Part shown: positions 1 to 9,679 of the stretch, piece after piece | How positions within the stretch are numbered: position 1 is the stretch's first letter | How the letters are laid out: every line of letters starts with the position of its first letter | Assembly: GCF_022538185.1 (NCBI RefSeq) | Contig: NZ_JAKYXC010000003.1 | Span: forward strand, 62,001 to 126,000 | Direction of reading: 5' to 3' | From: Microbacterium sp. CFH 31415 | GTDB lineage: Bacteria > Actinomycetota > Actinomycetes > Actinomycetales > Microbacteriaceae | DNA: 64,000 bases | The notes under the pieces: generated by a model | The model's input: only the letters and a program-made list of their open reading frames with translations | What the model was told of the DNA's origin: nothing | Databases searched by the model: none | Translations under genes and position numbers: made by a program

Positions 1-2607
1 GTTCTGCCACGACGTCTGCGTGATGGCGCTGCGCACGTCGCCGCCGCGGAGCCGCAGGAAGTAGTACTTGCTGGTGTCGGCGCCGAACGCGAAGGTGAAG
101 AAGTTGCCGCTGGTCTTCTCGGACTTGACGTCCATCGACACGGTCATCGTGCTGCGGCCGTCGAAGAAGCCGGTCGGGAACGCGGCGAAGCCGTTGGTCG
201 AGCCGTCCAGCTTGAGGGCCTGGCCCTGAACGGCGTCGGTCGCGACGGCGGCCGTGCCGCTCTTCGTCAGGTCGGCGTCGCCGATCGAGTCCGCCAGCGT
301 CCCGTCGTCGAAGGTGTACTCGGCGATCGGCTGCTCCTGGGGCTCCTCCGGCTCCTCCGGGTCGACCGGCTCGTCGCCGTACGCCTCGAGCAGGCGCTCC
401 TCCTCCGCGGCCGACAGGCGAAGCACGGAGCCGTGGCGGAACCGCTGGTCGAACGAGTACTGGTCGGCCCCGCTGCCCACGGTCAGCTGACGGAACTGCA
501 GACTGTCGAGCGTGTCGGCGATGTGACCGTAGTACCCGCTCTGGTCGCCCATCGCGGCCCAGCGGCCGTCGGGCAGCTGGTAGACGGTGAGCCCTTCCAT
601 CGAAGCGCGCAGACCGTGAGCGGATGCCTCGCCCCGAGCGATCTCGCGGGTCCACGGGCCGTCCAGGCTGGGTGCCGTGTCGACGACCGTGTGCCAGTCG
701 GAGGTGGAGAAGCGGTAGTAGGTGTCGCCCTCCTGCGCGATGGTGGAGTCGATGATGTTGGGCCCGGTGAGTCCGTCGCCCTTCTCGTTGAGCGACGTCC
801 AGATCTCCGGCTCGGTGAACGTGACGAAATCGCGGGTCTTCGTGAGGTACATCCGCAGCGCCCAGTCAGGGGTGCCGTCGTCGGTGCGGTCGCGCGCTGC
901 CCAGTACACGTAGTACTCGCCGGTCGCCTCGTTGTAGGTCGCCTCGGGCGCCCACACGCAGCCGGCCTGGTCGAAGCCGGCGAACACGATGCGCTGGTCG
1001 CTCCAGTTCACCAGGTCGGTCGACTCCCACACCACCAGGTTCTGGCTGGCGTTGAGCTGGTCCCACCCGGAGCCGCCGGGGCCGCCGCCCTCGGCGTGCA
1101 GGTCGGTCCCGATGATCCAGTACTTGTCGCCATCGGGGGAGCGCACGAGGTGCGGGTCGCGCACGCCGAGGTCGCCACCCAGGTTGGCGAGGATCGGCTT
1201 GTTGTCGTTGAGCTTCGACCAGTGCAGGCCGTCCTCGCTGTAGCCGTAGAAGATCTTCTCGTAACCGCCCTCGGCCGCGAAGTGCGTCCACAGGTAGCCG
1301 GCGGTGTAGTCGGTGTCGAGGTCGACGGGCGCGGCGGTGACGGTGACGGGGATGCTGCGGGTCGCGGCGGTGCCGGGGACGGAGGCGGTCAGCGTGACCG
1401 CCGTGTCGGTGGCCCCGCGCGTCACGACGCCGGCGGGTGTGCTGCCCTGCGCGCTCGTCGTGATGACGCCTGCGGGCGAGGCGCTCCAGGTCACGTCACT
1501 GCCGTTGACGGTGCCCGACGTGGGCAGCGTGATGTTGCCGCGGATGTCGTCGGCGTTCGGGATCACGATCGCATCCAGGTCGGCCTGGGCGAGCTGGTCA
1601 CCGCCGGGGAGAGGCAGGACGGTCGCGGTGAAGGAACGGGTCGCGGATGCCGCACCCCGTGTGAGCGTGGCGGTCAGCGTGACCTCGGCCGGGGCCTGGC
1701 CGGCGGCGGGGCGGGTGACGGCGCCGGTGGCGGAGACGGTCGCCGAGTCGCTGGAGGCCCACGCGATCACGGCGCCGTTCGCGCCCTTGGCCGGCAGCGT
1801 GAGGTTCGCGGTGACGCCGCTCAGGTCACCGAGTGACAGAGCCGCAGCATCCCGCTGCAGGCGAGTGTCGTCGCTCGGAACCAGAGCCGACACCTCCGAC
1901 GCGCTCAGCGCGGCGTCGTAGATGCGCACATCGCGCAGGCTGCCGGCGAGGCGCTTGTCGGCGTCGTAGACCGACCTGCCGAGGTAGTTCGCCGTCGTCA
2001 CGCCGCCGCCGATCGATCCCGGTGTGATCGTGACCCCGGTGTTCTGGGCGACCTGCACACCGTCGAGGTACACGCGGGCCGTGTCGGTCGCGTCGTCCAG
2101 CGTGTAGGTGATCGTCTTCCACACGTCGCGCTCGAGGTTCGCGCTGCTGTTGGCGGTCTGCTCAGTGGACCAGTTGCCCGACGCGATCGAGGTCTTGTAG
2201 GTGTTGCCGGTCGAGTAGAGGTAGCCGTTGCCCACGCCGGCGGAATCGGTGTTGCCGAAGCCGTAGATGAAGTACGGCGTGCCCTGCGCAGCCCGCACGA
2301 GGACCTCGGCGCTGACGGTGATGGACGTGAGGCCGGCCAGCAGACTGTCGGGCAGCTTCACGTGGTCGTCTGCACCGTCGAGGCGCACCCCTTCGCCGCC
2401 GGTGAGGGCGGGCGAGCCCACGAAGGTGCCATCTCGCCCCGAGCCGCTGGCATCGACCGCGATCGTTCCGGTCGTCTCGGTCAGCGGGTAGTGGGCCACG
2501 AGCGTCGTGGCGGCGACCGCCGGCTGGGTCGCGGCGATCACGCCGGTCAGGCCGAGGGCGATCGCCGTGAGGCTCGTGAGCGTGCGTCGGACAAGGGGCT
2601 GCTTCAT
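1..2607 (-). CDS. secreted LamG / Ig-like / GH43-type glycosidase (partial)
   Basis: The start lies in the window and the C-terminus runs past position 1; 869 codons are visible. The first ~30 residues form a signal peptide with a basic start, hydrophobic core and AVAA-type cut site. Residues ~32-245 read as a LamG/concanavalin-like module and ~250-428 as atrophied bacterial Ig-like modules. Residues ~429-740 read as a GH43/arabinanase-type propeller (GVRDPHLV near 481, YWIIGTD, VWAPEA). A Pro/Glu-rich linker and a second LamG module follow and are cut by the edge. The ATG has GAAGGA at good spacing. The protein should act outside the cell on plant polysaccharide side chains (arabinan or xylan); the exact substrate is not decided by the sequence. 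Operator-like sites upstream suggest sugar control. Confidence 0.85.
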   Translation of the reverse strand, partial: MKQPLVRRTLTSLTAIALGLTGVIAATQPAVAATTLVAHYPLTETTGTIAVDASGSGRDGTFVGSPALTGGEGVRLDGADDHVKLPDSLLAGLTSITVSAEVLVRAAQGTPYFIYGFGNTDSAGVGNGYLYSTGNTYKTSIASGNWSTEQTANSSANLERDVWKTITYTLDDATDTARVYLDGVQVAQNTGVTITPGSIGGGVTTANYLGRSVYDADKRLAGSLRDVRIYDAALSASEVSALVPSDDTRLQRDAAALSLGDLSGVTANLTLPAKGANGAVIAWASSDSATVSATGAVTRPAAGQAPAEVTLTATLTRGAASATRSFTATVLPLPGGDQLAQADLDAIVIPNADDIRGNITLPTSGTVNGSDVTWSASPAGVITTSAQGSTPAGVVTRGATDTAVTLTASVPGTAATRSIPVTVTAAPVDLDTDYTAGYLWTHFAAEGGYEKIFYGYSEDGLHWSKLNDNKPILANLGGDLGVRDPHLVRSPDGDKYWIIGTDLHAEGGGPGGSGWDQLNASQNLVVWESTDLVNWSDQRIVFAGFDQAGCVWAPEATYNEATGEYYVYWAARDRTDDGTPDWALRMYLTKTRDFVTFTEPEIWTSLNEKGDGLTGPNIIDSTIAQEGDTYYRFSTSDWHTVVDTAPSLDGPWTREIARGEASAHGLRASMEGLTVYQLPDGRWAAMGDQSGYYGHIADTLDSLQFRQLTVGSGADQYSFDQRFRHGSVLRLSAAEEERLLEAYGDEPVDPEEPEEPQEQPIAEYTFDDGTLADSIGDADLTKSGTAAVATDAVQGQALKLDGSTNGFAAFPTGFFDGRSTMTVSMDVKSEKTSGNFFTFAFGADTSKYYFLRLRGGDVRSAITQTSWQN

Positions 2608-2663
2608 CGCACATCCTTCGTTCGCCGCGTCGGCGCGGCGTGTGGGGAAGAGGTTTCCGTGCG

Positions 2664-2692
2664 ATGTTAGCGCTCACCACATGGATGGGCAA
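2664..2692 (-). promoter_or_regulatory. promoter of the GH43 gene
   Basis: On the minus strand TTGCCC (2687-2692) and TAACAT (2664-2669) are separated by 17 bp, a good housekeeping sigma spacing. The -10 overlaps the first operator-like palindrome, so a bound repressor would block RNA polymerase. Confidence 0.55.
2665..2678. promoter_or_regulatory. LacI-type operator-like site 1
   Basis: TGTTAGCGCTCACC matches the LacI-family pattern TGTTAGCGCTAACA at 12 of 14 positions, with the diagnostic central CG. It overlaps the -10 of the glycosidase promoter. No LacI-family gene is in the window. Confidence 0.5.
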
Positions 2693-2698
2693 GGGTTG

Positions 2699-2712
2699 AG
2701 TTACCGCTCACA
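2699..2712. promoter_or_regulatory. LacI-type operator-like site 2
   Basis: Read on the minus strand this is TGTGAGCGGTAAC, close to classic lac-type half sites. Its centre is 34 bp from that of site 1, just upstream of the -35. Confidence 0.4.
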
Positions 2713-2745
2713 CCGGCGTCGTGCGGCGAACGGCGTCGGAAATAG

Positions 2746-2779
2746 CGCTGCCCACCGTCCCGGAGGAGAGTGGGCAGCG
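2746..2779 (-). terminator. hairpin downstream of dps
   Basis: CGCTGCCCAC and GTGGGCAGCG form a perfect 10-bp stem with a 14-nt loop, 18 bp past the dps stop. There is no T-tract, as is common in high-GC actinobacteria. Confidence 0.5.
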
Positions 2780-2796
2780 TCGAGCGCCTGATGTGG

Positions 2797-3381
2797 TCAC
2801 CGCTTCGGCGTGCGGTTCTCCGCGCTCACCATCCACGAGAGCTGCTCCACGCGCTCAAGGATCGCGTGGAGGATGTCAGCACTGGTGGGGTCTTCTTCGT
2901 CGACGTCGTCGTGGACGTCGCGACAGGTCATGGCGACGGCATCCAGTCGCTCGGTCATGAGGTCGACCACCTCGGTGGTCGCGATCTCGCCCTGGGGGAA
3001 CTCGGGCAGCGTGGTGGTCTCGGCCACGACGTCGCTGCGCCCGTCGGGCAGGGCGTGCAGCGAGCGCATGCGCTCGGCGACGGTGTCGGCGAAGTCGCGG
3101 GCGGCCTCGATGATCTCGTCGAGCTGCAGGTGCGTGTCGCGGAAGTTGCGGCCGACGACGTTCCAGTGGGCCTGCTTGCCCTGGAGCGACAGCTCGATCA
3201 GATCGATGAGCACTTTCTGCAGGTTCTCGCTGAGGGATTCGGAGGCCGTGAACCCGTGCTCCGCGTTCTGCTCGCTCGTCAGCTCGGCGCCGACTCCGCC
3301 TCGGGCCGTGCGCCGCTTGTTCTTGGAGGTCGCTGCGGCGGTCTTCGTCGGGGCGGTCTTCTTCGCGGTGGTCGTGGCCAC
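2797..3381 (-). CDS. dps: Dps-family ferritin-like DNA-protection protein
   Basis: This 194-residue protein should form a dodecameric ferritin-like shell that oxidises and stores Fe(II) and protects DNA during starvation or oxidative stress. The Dps ferroxidase signature is clear: HWNVVG near 73, then THLQLDE and a DFADTVAER segment matching the ligand residues of the family. The first ~28 residues are rich in Lys, Thr and Ala (KKTAPTKT, KNKRRTARGG), a basic tail like those that bind DNA in other Dps proteins. It stands alone, convergent in spacing with the GH43 gene but on the same strand, and is followed by a strong hairpin. The ATG has GGAGA (revcomp of tctcc, 3394-3398) 12 nt upstream. 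Confidence 0.93.
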   Translation of the reverse strand: MATTTAKKTAPTKTAAATSKNKRRTARGGVGAELTSEQNAEHGFTASESLSENLQKVLIDLIELSLQGKQAHWNVVGRNFRDTHLQLDEIIEAARDFADTVAERMRSLHALPDGRSDVVAETTTLPEFPQGEIATTEVVDLMTERLDAVAMTCRDVHDDVDEEDPTSADILHAILERVEQLSWMVSAENRTPKR

Positions 3382-3608
3382 GATGTCTCTCCTTTTCGTC
3401 GGGACTCTTCGAAGCTAATGAGCCTGCTCGCTGCACGCCTGGGGATTGCACTGTCCGGGACGACGTGCTACCGCCGGGCGCAGCCGTCGTCGCGCCGGAG
3501 GTGGGCGCGCACGCGGGCCTCGACCCGGTCGCAGATGCAGCGGGCTGACCCCGCACGTAGGATCGTGCTCGGGTTCCCGACCGCTCGGACCCGGTGAGGG
3601 GGCCCGTG

Positions 3609-4169
3609 GTGGGCGACGACGGACGGACGACCTGGATCCTGGTCGACGGCGAGAACATCGACGCGACGCTCGGGGGCTCGATCCTCGGACGGCGTCCCCA
3701 GCCGGACGAGCGCCCCCGGTGGGACCGGCTCATGTCGTTCGCGTCGCGCACGTGGCGACAGCCCGCCCGTGGCCTGTTCTTCCTCAACGCGACGACCGGC
3801 ATCCCGATGGCGTTCGTTCAAGCACTGAAGGCGATGGACTACCAGGTCGTGCCGCTGTCGGGCGCACCCGACGAGAAGGTCGTCGACATCGCGGTGCAGC
3901 GCACGCTGCGCGCGATCGTCGACCGGCCCGACGACGTCATGCTGGTGAGCCACGACGGCGACTTCCTCGATGACGTCGCCGCGCTGGTCGACGGTGAGCG
4001 GCGGGTCGGAGTGCTCGCGTTCACCGAGTTCCGCAACGCCGGATTCGCGACGCTGCCGGGCATCGAGAAGTTCGACCTCGAGTACGACGCCCGGGTCTTC
4101 GACGCGCCGCTGCCACGGGTGCGCGTCATCCCGATCGAGGAGTTCGACCCCGCGATGTTCCTGCGCTGA
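3609..4169 (+). CDS. NYN-domain (PIN-like) putative ribonuclease
   Basis: A 186-residue single-domain protein of the NYN/LabA-like family, PIN-fold proteins that bind metal and probably cut RNA. Acidic positions expected in the active site are visible: VDGENID at 12-18, DEKVVD near 88 and SHDGDF at 114-119. In-frame GTG codons at 3594, 3606 and 3609 all could start it. The GAGGGGG at 3596-3602 fits 3609 best (6-nt spacing). It is monocistronic, and a TAGGAT hexamer at 3558 could be its -10. The target RNA is unknown. A bare nuclease fold with no accessory domain is normal for actinobacterial members. Confidence 0.75.
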   Translation: MGDDGRTTWILVDGENIDATLGGSILGRRPQPDERPRWDRLMSFASRTWRQPARGLFFLNATTGIPMAFVQALKAMDYQVVPLSGAPDEKVVDIAVQRTLRAIVDRPDDVMLVSHDGDFLDDVAALVDGERRVGVLAFTEFRNAGFATLPGIEKFDLEYDARVFDAPLPRVRVIPIEEFDPAMFLR

Positions 4170-4257
4170 CCGCAGCGGGCGCGGAGCATACGCTCCCGCA
4201 ACATCGGTTCCGCTGGGCTGAACCTGTCGGCACATGAGCCGGCGGGAAGCAGGAACC

Positions 4258-4731
4258 GTGTCGAACACCGCTCCGACCGCGCCCACCCGCGCCGCCCGCG
4301 CCATCGCGGCGGCGCTCGCCGTCACGGCCGTCGGCATCCTCACGCTCGGCCCGCGCGCCCTGGTCGCGCCGGCGCGCGGCGCGTTCCTGAGCGCGGTGGA
4401 TGCCGCCTCCGCGCCGCTGCTCGCCTGGTTCCCGTACGGCGATGCCGAGCGCGTGCTCAACACGATCATGTTCGTGCCGCTCGGTGCGACGATCGCCCTG
4501 CTGCTGGGGCGACGGTGGTGGCCGCTCGCCATCCTCGGCGGGTTCGCGCTGTCGGCGTGCGTCGAGTACGCGCAGCGGTCGATCCCCGGTCGCGTGCCCG
4601 ACCCGGCGGACGTGCTGTGGAACACCGTCGGCGCGGCGATCGGTGTGATCGTCGTCACGGCTGTGCGGCTGGTGTGCGCGGCGGTGCGCGCCCTGGCACG
4701 GCCGGACCGGATGCCGCAGCCCACGCGCTGA
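4258..4731 (+). CDS. VanZ-family membrane protein
   Basis: About 157 residues with four hydrophobic segments. The VanZ-like signatures are present: NTIMFVPLG in the middle and CVEYAQRSIPGR followed by DPADVLWNTVGAAIG near the end. VanZ-like proteins are integral membrane proteins linked to low-level teicoplanin or lipoglycopeptide resistance and to other envelope functions; the mechanism is unknown. The GTG at 4258 follows AAGCAGGA; an ATG at 4234 would add eight residues but has no ribosome site. Its C-terminus is 8 bp from the end of the convergent kinase gene. Its position beside VanS/VanR/VanY-like genes suggests a shared envelope role. Confidence 0.8.
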   Translation: MSNTAPTAPTRAARAIAAALAVTAVGILTLGPRALVAPARGAFLSAVDAASAPLLAWFPYGDAERVLNTIMFVPLGATIALLLGRRWWPLAILGGFALSACVEYAQRSIPGRVPDPADVLWNTVGAAIGVIVVTAVRLVCAAVRALARPDRMPQPTR

Positions 4732-4739
4732 TCGCGGGG

Positions 4740-5856
4740 TCAGTCGCGGCGGGGCATTGAGCGGGGGAGTTCCACGCGCACGTGCAGCCCGCCGCCGGGA
4801 CGGGCGGTGATGTCGAGCACACCGTCGTGGGCGCGCACGACGGCCGCGACGATCGCGAGTCCGAGGCCCGCGCCGCGCTCCGTCTCGGCGCCGCGCGCGC
4901 GTCCGGCGCCGCGGACGAACGGCTCGACGAGGGTGTCGGCGACGGCGGGATCGAGGACCGGGCCGGTATTGGCGACGATGAGCTCGGCCGACCGAGCGGT
5001 GCGCCCCGTCGTCACCGACACCCAGCCGCCCGGCTCGTTGTGCACGACGGCGTTGCGCACGAGGTTCGCGGCCAGCCGCCCGAGCAGAGTGCGGTCGCCC
5101 AGCGCGGTCGCCGGCGTGAGCGACGTGTCGATGCGGATGTCGGCGGCCGCGGCATCCGCTGTCTCCTCCTCCACCGCTCCGGCGACGATCGACGCGAGGT
5201 CCACCGCTTCACGCGTCCAGGTTCCGCCGCGTCCGGCGCGGGCCAGCGCGAGCAGGGCCTCGGTCGTCGCGATCGCGCGGTCGTTGGTGTCGCCGATGCG
5301 CCGGAGCACCTCGTGGACGTCGCGGCCGTCGGGGTCGGCCCGCGCGACCTCCACCATCGTGCGGATGATCGCATGCGGCGTGCGCAGCTCGTGCGAGGCG
5401 TTGGCAGCGAAGCGGCGCTCCTCATCGAGCGTCTGCTGCACGCGGCCGAGCATCGCGTCGAAGGCGTCGGCGAGCTCGGTCAGCTCGTCGCGGGCGCCGG
5501 GCAAGTCGATGCGGTGGTCGAGTGACCCGTCGCGCGCGCGGCGGGCGGCGTCGGTGACGCGGTCGAGCGGTCTGAGCATGCGTCCCGCGAGCAGCCAGCC
5601 GCCCACGAGCCCGAATGCGGCGAGCCCGGCGAGAGCCCACCACGCGTAGCGCACGAAGACCTCGACGAGGTTGGTGCGATTCGGCGCCCAGCCGCCGCCC
5701 ACGACGTAGACGTTCCCCTCAGGCACGAAGCGCAGCAGCAGGAAGCCGACGGCGAACAGCGCCGCCCCCGCGACGACCAGGAAGCCGGCGTAGCTCAGCG
5801 TCAGCTTCACCCGCACCGACAGCCCGCGCGGACGCCCCGTGCGGGGAGCGGATGCC

Positions 5857-5870
<14 letters not shown>
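4740..5870 (-). CDS. two-component sensor histidine kinase
   Basis: 376 residues. Two membrane segments (about 24-48 and 72-97) bracket a short outer loop, followed by a HAMP linker, a HisKA helix with phospho-acceptor His160 in SHELRTP, and a HATPase domain with N-box (NLVRNAVVHN) and G-boxes (GAGLGLAIV). It autophosphorylates and passes phosphate to the adjacent response regulator. The start overlaps the end of that gene by 14 bp, so translation is coupled. The tiny sensor loop resembles intramembrane-type sensors that respond to envelope stress; the ligand is unknown. Overall it resembles VanS/CutS-type kinases. Confidence 0.92.
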
Positions 5871-6534
<664 letters not shown>

Positions 6535-6541
6535 GGCGACC

Positions 6542-6547
6542 AGCCTA
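6542..6547 (-). promoter_or_regulatory. -10 of leaderless response-regulator gene
   Basis: TAGGCT on the minus strand ends 7 nt before the ATG, with no ribosome-binding sequence between. Confidence 0.5.
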
Positions 6548-6621
6548 GGTCGCCGCCTATATCGCGGGTGTATGCGAATCCGCGTACGCCGTCGCAACAC
6601 ACGCCCGCGTGGGATGGTCGC

Positions 6622-7215
6622 ATGTCACTCCTCACCGCATCCCCCGTGCGTCCGCCCGCTCGTCGCGGCCGCGCGTCCTTCGTCGCGACCGGCGTGATCG
6701 CTGCCGTGCTGCTCGCCGCTGGCGCCGTGACCGCGGCCTACCTGTGGAGCCCCGCACAGGCGCTGTCCGCGCGGTTCGTGCCGAGTTCGGCCGCGGGCGA
6801 GCTCGCGTCCGCGGCCGCCATCGACGACGACTCGCTGCCCGCGATCGCCCACCTCGACCCCGTCCTGCGCGATGCGGTGCGCGGGGCCGCCGCCGCTGCG
6901 GCGGCTGACGGGGTGAGGTTCGAGATCACCGGCGGGTGGCGGAGCCGGGAGTACCAGCAGTGGCTGCTCGACGACGCCATCACGACGTACGGAAGCGAGG
7001 AGATCGCGCGGCAATTCGTCGCCACCCCCGACCGCTCGCACCACGTGACCGGCCACGCCGTCGATGTCGGCCCACTCGATGCCCAGTTCTGGCTCATCGA
7101 GCACGGCGCCGGGTGGGGGCTGTGCCAGATCTATGCCAATGAGCGCTGGCATTTCGAGATCGCGACCGACCCCGGCGGCGAATGCCCCGCGCTGCTTCCC
7201 GATGCGGAGGGGTGA
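6622..7215 (+). CDS. M15-family (VanY-like) D-alanyl-D-alanine carboxypeptidase
   Basis: 197 residues with an N-terminal membrane anchor or signal (about 19-41) and an extracytoplasmic M15B peptidase domain. The zinc signature is intact: SHHVTGHAVD at 139-148 supplies His141 and Asp148, and ERWHFE gives His177. The GGWRSREYQQWL segment is the usual substrate-side motif. Such enzymes trim the terminal D-Ala of peptidoglycan stem peptides, which lowers glycopeptide target sites. The gene is divergent from the VanR-like regulator, the same neighbourhood as vanY beside vanRS. There is no vanHAX ligase set here, so high-level resistance is not implied. Confidence 0.85.
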   Translation: MSLLTASPVRPPARRGRASFVATGVIAAVLLAAGAVTAAYLWSPAQALSARFVPSSAAGELASAAAIDDDSLPAIAHLDPVLRDAVRGAAAAAAADGVRFEITGGWRSREYQQWLLDDAITTYGSEEIARQFVATPDRSHHVTGHAVDVGPLDAQFWLIEHGAGWGLCQIYANERWHFEIATDPGGECPALLPDAEG

Positions 7216-7265
7216 CGCCTCGCCCGCGCGTTCGTCGGAGCGACCAACCTGACGCCCACGCTGAC

Positions 7266-8777
7266 TCAGCTGCTGGCGAGGCCACCGCTCAGCCGGCGGT
7301 GGAAGGCGGTGGTCGCCTCGTTCATGCCGACCAGCTCGACGGTGGTGCCGCGCTGCTCGTACTTCGTGACGATCGCGTCCAGGGCAGCGACCGTCGAGGC
7401 ATCCCACACATGCGAACGCGTCATGTCGATGACCACGTCCGACGGATCGGACGCGTACTCGAACTGCGTCGTCAGGTCGTTGCTCGACGCGAAGAACAGC
7501 TCGCCGTCGACCCGGTAACGGGCGACGTCGCCGTCGACGGTGCGGGTGACGGTCGTGAAGTGGGCTACGCGGCGCGCGAAGAGCACCATCGCCGCGAGCA
7601 CGCCGGCGATGACGCCGACCGCGAGGTTGTGCGTCCACACTGTGAGCGCGACGGTCACGACCATCACGAGCGTCTCGCTCAGCGGCATCCGCTTCAGCGT
7701 GGAGGGGCGGACGCTGTGCCAGTCGAACGTCGCGACGGAAACGGCGATCATCACGGCCACCAGCGCGGCCATCGGGATGATCGCGACGACGTCGCCGAGC
7801 GCGACCACCAGGACGAGCACGAAGACGCCGGCCATGAAGGTCGAGATGCGAGTGCGGGCGCCCGACGCCTTCACGCCGATCATGGTCTGGCCGATCATCG
7901 CGCAGCCCCCGGTGCCGCCGAAGAACGCGGAGGCCAGGTTCGCCACGCCGAGCCCCCACGCCTCGCGGGTCTTGCGCGAGTGCGTGTCGGTGATGTCGTC
8001 CACGAGCTTCGCCGTCATCAGCGACTCGAGCAGGCCGACGAGGGCGACCGCGAACGCGTAGGGCGCGATGATCTGCAGCGTCTCCCACGTCAGGGGCACA
8101 TTCGGGATCAGCAGCTCCGGCAGGCTGCGCGGCAGGTCGCCCTGATCGCCCACGTCCGGCACGGAGATGCCGAACACCACGACCGCGGCGGTCAGCAGCA
8201 CCACCGTGACGAGCGGGGCGGGCACCGCGCGGGTGATGCGCGGCCAGAGGACGAGGATGCCGAGCCCGACCGCGACGAGCACGTAGACCGCCCACGGCAC
8301 GTCGATGAGCTGCGGCAGCTGCGACACGAAGATCAAGATCGCGAGCGCGTTGACGAAGCCGACCATGACGCTCCGGGGGATGAAGCGCATGAGCTTCGCG
8401 ACGCCGAGCACGGCGAGGAGGATCTGCAGGATGCCCGCGAGGATGACGGTCGCGATGAAGTAGTCCATGCCGTACTCGCGCGAGACCGGCGCGATCACGA
8501 GGGCCACGGCGCCGGCGGCCGCCGTGATCATCGCCGGCCGGCCGCCCGTGAAGGCGATGACGACGGCGAGCACGAAGGACGAGAAGAGGCCGACGCGAGG
8601 ATCGACGCCCGCGACGACCGAGAATGCGATGGCTTCGGGGATGAGCGCGATCGCGACGACGAGGCCGGCGAGCAGCTCGCGCGTGAGGATGCGCGGACTG
8701 CGCAGCGCCTGCAGCACCGTCGGCTCGATGCGGTAGCGGGACGGGCTGTCGGGCGTGGTGACGGGTGCAGCGGGCAT
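7266..8777 (-). CDS. SulP-family anion transporter with STAS domain
   Basis: 503 residues. About ten to twelve membrane segments carry the SulP features GLVVAIALIPEAIAF near the start, GRPAMITAAAGAVAL and the GGTGGCAMIGQT loop. A cytoplasmic STAS domain (~420-500) follows, with DMTRSHVWDASTVAALD. Family members move sulfate, bicarbonate or dicarboxylates; the substrate cannot be told from sequence. The start giving MPAAPVTTPD has GGAG upstream; longer in-frame openings look non-coding. It is divergent from trhO. Confidence 0.9.
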   Translation of the reverse strand: MPAAPVTTPDSPSRYRIEPTVLQALRSPRILTRELLAGLVVAIALIPEAIAFSVVAGVDPRVGLFSSFVLAVVIAFTGGRPAMITAAAGAVALVIAPVSREYGMDYFIATVILAGILQILLAVLGVAKLMRFIPRSVMVGFVNALAILIFVSQLPQLIDVPWAVYVLVAVGLGILVLWPRITRAVPAPLVTVVLLTAAVVVFGISVPDVGDQGDLPRSLPELLIPNVPLTWETLQIIAPYAFAVALVGLLESLMTAKLVDDITDTHSRKTREAWGLGVANLASAFFGGTGGCAMIGQTMIGVKASGARTRISTFMAGVFVLVLVVALGDVVAIIPMAALVAVMIAVSVATFDWHSVRPSTLKRMPLSETLVMVVTVALTVWTHNLAVGVIAGVLAAMVLFARRVAHFTTVTRTVDGDVARYRVDGELFFASSNDLTTQFEYASDPSDVVIDMTRSHVWDASTVAALDAIVTKYEQRGTTVELVGMNEATTAFHRRLSGGLASS

Positions 8778-8920
8778 GGCTATGCTCCGGGAGTCGGGGG
8801 CGGGCGCTCTCCGTTGCGCGCGGGAACCGGGCAGAACCGGCGGGAGGGGCCGCGAGCGCGACGTGGCGAGTCTACCCGCGCCCCCGCGGCTGCCCGGATC
8901 GTGCGGTGCCGGGCGGAACG

Positions 8921-8926
8921 TAGGCT
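8921..8926 (+). promoter_or_regulatory. -10 of leaderless trhO
   Basis: TAGGCT ends 6 nt before the GTG start; no ribosome site is present. Confidence 0.55.
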
Positions 8927-8932
8927 TGTGGC

Positions 8933-9679
8933 GTGGCATCCGTCCTGAACATCTCGGCGTATCTGTTCACGCGGATCGACGACCGCGAGGCACTGCGCCC
9001 GGTGCTGCGTGCCGGTGCGGAGTCGGCCGGGCTCAAGGGCACGATCCTGCTCGCGGAGGAGGGCATCAACCTCTTCCTCGCGGGCGGCCCCGACGCCGTC
9101 CGCGGCTTCGTCGACGACCTGCGCGCCGACCCGCGCTTCGCGGCGTTGACGACCAAGGAGAGCTGGTCGGATGCCCAGCCGTTCCGACGCCTGCTCGTCA
9201 AGCTCAAGCGGGAGATCATCCGCATGGACCACCCGGCCATCCGGCCCGAGGCGGGGCGCGCGCCGGCGGTCACGCCCGACACGCTGCGCCGCTGGCTCGA
9301 CGAGGGGCACGACGACACCGGCCGCGAGGTGGTGCTGCTCGACACGCGCAACGCCTTCGAGGTCGACTACGGCACGTTCGCGGGCGCCGTCGACTGGCGC
9401 ATCGAGCGCTTCACCGAGTTCCCAGGAGCCGTCGCCGCGCACCGTGGGGATCTTGCGGGCAAGACCGTCGTGAGCTTCTGCACCGGGGGGATCCGCTGCG
9501 AGAAGGCGGCGATCCACCTGCGCGAGAACGGCGTCGACGCGCTGCAGCTCGAGGGCGGCATCCTCGGCTACTTCGAGAACGTGGGCGGCGCCCACTGGAA
9601 CGGCGAGTGCTTCGTCTTCGACGAGCGTGAGGCGCTCACGCCCGACTTGCGTCCGCGGACGACCGCGATGGCTTCGTGA
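8933..9679 (+). CDS. trhO: tRNA uridine-34 hydroxylase, rhodanese family (TrhO/YceA)
   Basis: 248 residues. An N-terminal acylphosphatase-like domain ([17 protein letters not shown] near 35-51) is followed by a rhodanese domain with the catalytic loop [13 protein letters not shown] (Cys183). This is the UPF0176 family, shown in E. coli to oxidise U34 of certain tRNAs to 5-hydroxyuridine. The GTG start sits at the expected transcription start. The stop overlaps the next gene in TGATG, so the pair is an operon. Length and motifs are normal for the family. Confidence 0.9.
   Translation: MASVLNISAYLFTRIDDREALRPVLRAGAESAGLKGTILLAEEGINLFLAGGPDAVRGFVDDLRADPRFAALTTKESWSDAQPFRRLLVKLKREIIRMDHPAIRPEAGRAPAVTPDTLRRWLDEGHDDTGREVVLLDTRNAFEVDYGTFAGAVDWRIERFTEFPGAVAAHRGDLAGKTVVSFCTGGIRCEKAAIHLRENGVDALQLEGGILGYFENVGGAHWNGECFVFDEREALTPDLRPRTTAMAS

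Noticed and set aside
433..1836. A 467-codon open frame on the plus strand
   Set aside because: It is antisense to the GH43 gene, has no domain signal, and has the repetitive Val/Gly/Arg composition of a GC-rich shadow frame.
7182..8948. A 588-codon plus-strand frame opposite the SulP gene
   Set aside because: Its sequence is an Arg/Asp/His-rich shadow of the transporter with no family match.
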